Shown piece after piece: positions 4,990 through 6,319 of a DNA stretch of 6,319 nt (positions are counted from its first letter, which is position 1; each line of letters opens with the position of its first letter). The notes under the pieces were generated by a model. It did no database searches and had not been told where the DNA came from. It saw nothing but the letters and a program-made list of their open reading frames with translations. Position numbers and translations under genes: made by a program. The stretch comes from Flavobacteriales bacterium UBA5871 (GTDB taxonomy: Bacteria; Bacteroidota; Bacteroidia; Flavobacteriales_D; Crocinitomicaceae): the NCBI GenBank assembly GCA_002432085.1, contig DJFN01000014.1:1421-7739 (forward strand), written 5' to 3'.

Positions 4990-6048
4990 ATGATTGCCTC
5001 ATTGAAAGTCGTAGAGCTCGCAACTGTACTGGCCGGACCGTCGGTAGGAATGTTCTTTGCCGAGCTCGGAGCCGAAGTCGTTAAAATCGAACATCCGTCG
5101 CTGCCCGATGTCACGCGTTCGTGGAAATTGCCCTCCGAAGATGGAAAAGATCCGGTTTCGGCTTATTTCTCGTCGGTGAATTACAACAAGCAGTATCGGG
5201 CGCTGAATCTTTCCGATCCGGCAGATCTGGAAATGCTTCGTGAGCTGATCAGAGAAGCCGATATCCTGCTGATGAATTTCAAAAAAGGCGACGACGCCAA
5301 GTTTGGATTAACGGCAGCAGAAGTACACCAGCTCAACCCGAAATGCATCATCGGGCGGATCACGGGATTTGGCGACGAAAGTGACCGCGTAGCTTATGAT
5401 CTCATTTTGCAGGCCGAAACAGGCTTTATGTCGATGAACGGAACTTCCGAGTCGGGACCGGTGAAAATGCCGGTAGCGCTGATCGACGTTCTGGCGGCTC
5501 ATCAGCTCAAGGAAGGATTGCTCGTTGCTTTACTGGAACGCGAACGCATACAGCGCGGTTCAACGGTCAGCGTTTCGTTGTATGATGCGGCTGTGAGCTC
5601 ACTCGTCAACCAGGCGTCGAATTACCTGATGGAAGGTCATGTTCCGCAGCGGATCGGCAGTTTACATCCGAATATCGCTCCGTATGGCGAGCTGTTTCAG
5701 ACCGCCGATAATCAGCTCGTCACCTTTGCGATCGGAAGCGATCTGCATTTTCGCAAGCTGTGCAGCTTCCTCGGAAAGAACGATCTGCCGGAAGATGTGC
5801 GCTTTCAAACCAATGCCGACCGTGTGCGCAATCGAACGATTCTCTCTCAGCTTTTACAGGACGGCTTGCAGCAGCACACCGCCAAAGCGCTCAATACGGC
5901 CATGCAACACGTTCATGTTCCGATGGGAATTATCCGTTCACTCGATGCCGTGTTTGCCGATCCGGCAGCTCAATCGCTCGTTCGCGAAGAAATTATTTCC
6001 GGAAAGCCGACCAAACGTGTGACGTCTGTTGCGTTTACGATTAAGTAA
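4990..6048 (+). CDS. Class III (CaiB/BaiF family) CoA-transferase
   Basis: This 352-residue protein belongs to the family III CoA-transferases, cytoplasmic enzymes that move CoA between organic acids through an aspartyl-CoA thioester. The hallmarks are in order: LKVVELATVLAGPSVGMFFA and ELGAEVVKIEHP (5-36), the NYNKQYRALNL segment (64-74), FGLTAAEVHQLNPKCIIGRI with TGFG (105-128), AYDLILQAETGFMSMNG (135-151), and PVALIDVLAAHQ (161-172), in which Asp166 is the expected catalytic nucleophile. RIGSLHPNIAPYGELFQTAD (221-240) and DVRFQTNADRVRNR (269-282) complete the fold. Length is at the short end of the usual 350-430. The start fits the family N-terminus, so no longer form is expected. Donor and acceptor acids cannot be read from sequence and no catabolic partner gene adjoins it. 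It appears monocistronic, with a repeat array upstream and a repeat hairpin downstream. Confidence 0.93.
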   Translation: MIASLKVVELATVLAGPSVGMFFAELGAEVVKIEHPSLPDVTRSWKLPSEDGKDPVSAYFSSVNYNKQYRALNLSDPADLEMLRELIREADILLMNFKKGDDAKFGLTAAEVHQLNPKCIIGRITGFGDESDRVAYDLILQAETGFMSMNGTSESGPVKMPVALIDVLAAHQLKEGLLVALLERERIQRGSTVSVSLYDAAVSSLVNQASNYLMEGHVPQRIGSLHPNIAPYGELFQTADNQLVTFAIGSDLHFRKLCSFLGKNDLPEDVRFQTNADRVRNRTILSQLLQDGLQQHTAKALNTAMQHVHVPMGIIRSLDAVFADPAAQSLVREEIISGKPTKRVTSVAFTIK

Positions 6049-6050
6049 TA

Positions 6051-6118
6051 CGGTCTTCAGTCACCCCGGTCTTTAGTCTCCGGTCGGTTAAAGATTAGCT
6101 AATGGCGACCGGAGACCG
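6051..6118. repeat. GTC-heptad repeat and hairpin in convergent gap
   Basis: GTC recurs at 6053, 6060, 6069, 6076 and 6083 (spacings 7, 9, 7, 7), in units such as GTCTTCA, GTCTTTA and GTCTCCG. GTCTCCGGTCG (6076-6086) and CGACCGGAGAC (6106-6116) form a perfect 11-bp stem with a 19-nt loop that itself contains the palindrome ATTAGCTAAT (6094-6103). The structure lies between convergent stops at 6048 and 6131. The stem could block or terminate transcripts from both sides, but a T-run is lacking on both strands, so it is not a standard intrinsic terminator. Confidence 0.75.
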
Positions 6119-6130
6119 AAAAACAAGTAG

Positions 6131-6319
6131 TTAAAATGCGATTTCCTCCGATTCTTCTCCCGTTTGCGGTACTGGATCTGCATTAAGTAATTGAGTTCCC
6201 GAAGCTCCGCAACGGCTTACGAATTGCAGCAATTGATTCATGACAGCGGCGTCGCGGGCTTGTTGTTCGCGGATTTTCTCCATTTCGCGCTTGATGCGGT
6301 CCCGTTCGTTCAACAGGGC
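6131..6319 (-). CDS. C-terminal end of an unrecognised protein (5' part beyond window)
   Basis: The minus-strand frame is open from the window edge to the TAA at 6133-6131, giving the last 62 residues. It begins with a highly charged helix (NERDRIKREMEKIREQQARD) that looks like coiled coil, continues through a mixed segment (AAVMNQLLQFVSRCGASG), and ends in an acidic tail with GEESEEIAF. A TTG at 6313 could in principle be a start, but the frame runs on upstream without a stop, so a longer gene starting outside the window is more likely. I do not recognise the family and assign no function. Confidence 0.55.
   Translation of the reverse strand, partial: ALLNERDRIKREMEKIREQQARDAAVMNQLLQFVSRCGASGTQLLNADPVPQTGEESEEIAF

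Noticed and set aside
5639..6022. 127-codon plus-strand frame inside the CoA-transferase
   Set aside because: It is an off-frame shadow of a well-conserved enzyme, rich in Cys, Arg and Ser, without motifs.

Overview
This 6.3 kb window looks like chromosomal DNA of a member of the Bacteroidota, probably Flavobacteriales-like, with roughly half G+C. Four things suggest this: no Shine-Dalgarno sequences before the starts, promoter-like pairs of the Bacteroidota type (TTG about 19-20 nt before TAnnTTTG), two predicted outer-membrane beta-barrel proteins, and an alanine-dehydrogenase-like protein with the N-terminal extension I associate with Flavobacteriia. The genus cannot be named from the sequence alone.

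Layout. 1-848 (-): N-terminal part of an exported protein, probably outer-membrane, running off the left edge. 849-1008: divergent intergenic region with a promoter for the left gene and a 7/8-bp periodic repeat. 1009-2135 (+): a two-gene unit, a stand-alone PhnA/YjdM C-terminal domain and a SdiA-regulated-type beta-propeller lipoprotein, 2 nt apart. 2203-2919 (+): a small beta-barrel protein with a GTG start and a very basic tail. 2920-2984: a convergent gap filled with AATTGAC-type repeats and a 14-bp palindrome. 4211-2985 (-): alanine dehydrogenase-like enzyme with its own good promoter, preceded by an intrinsic terminator (4286-4317) that closes the upstream gene. 4689-4360 (-): short helical protein of unknown function. 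4820-4728 (-): possible 30-codon ORF or structured RNA. 4827-4981: an 8-bp periodic array with inverted arms. 4990-6048 (+): class III (CaiB/BaiF) CoA-transferase. 6049-6130: convergent gap with GTC-heptad repeats folded into a hairpin. 6319-6131 (-): C-terminal end of an unknown gene.

Functionally this looks like ordinary chromosome: envelope proteins, an amino- or keto-acid oxidoreductase and a CoA-transferase, with no sign of a phage, transposon, defence island or CRISPR. No pathway clearly joins the genes. The most unusual structure is between them. Four of the intergenic gaps carry short tandem arrays with a 7- or 8-bp period but different unit sequences, and these arrays sit next to start codons or between convergent stops. 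The other points worth checking are a His-to-Gln replacement at the expected catalytic position of the Ald-like enzyme and a possible leaderless start for the CoA-transferase.
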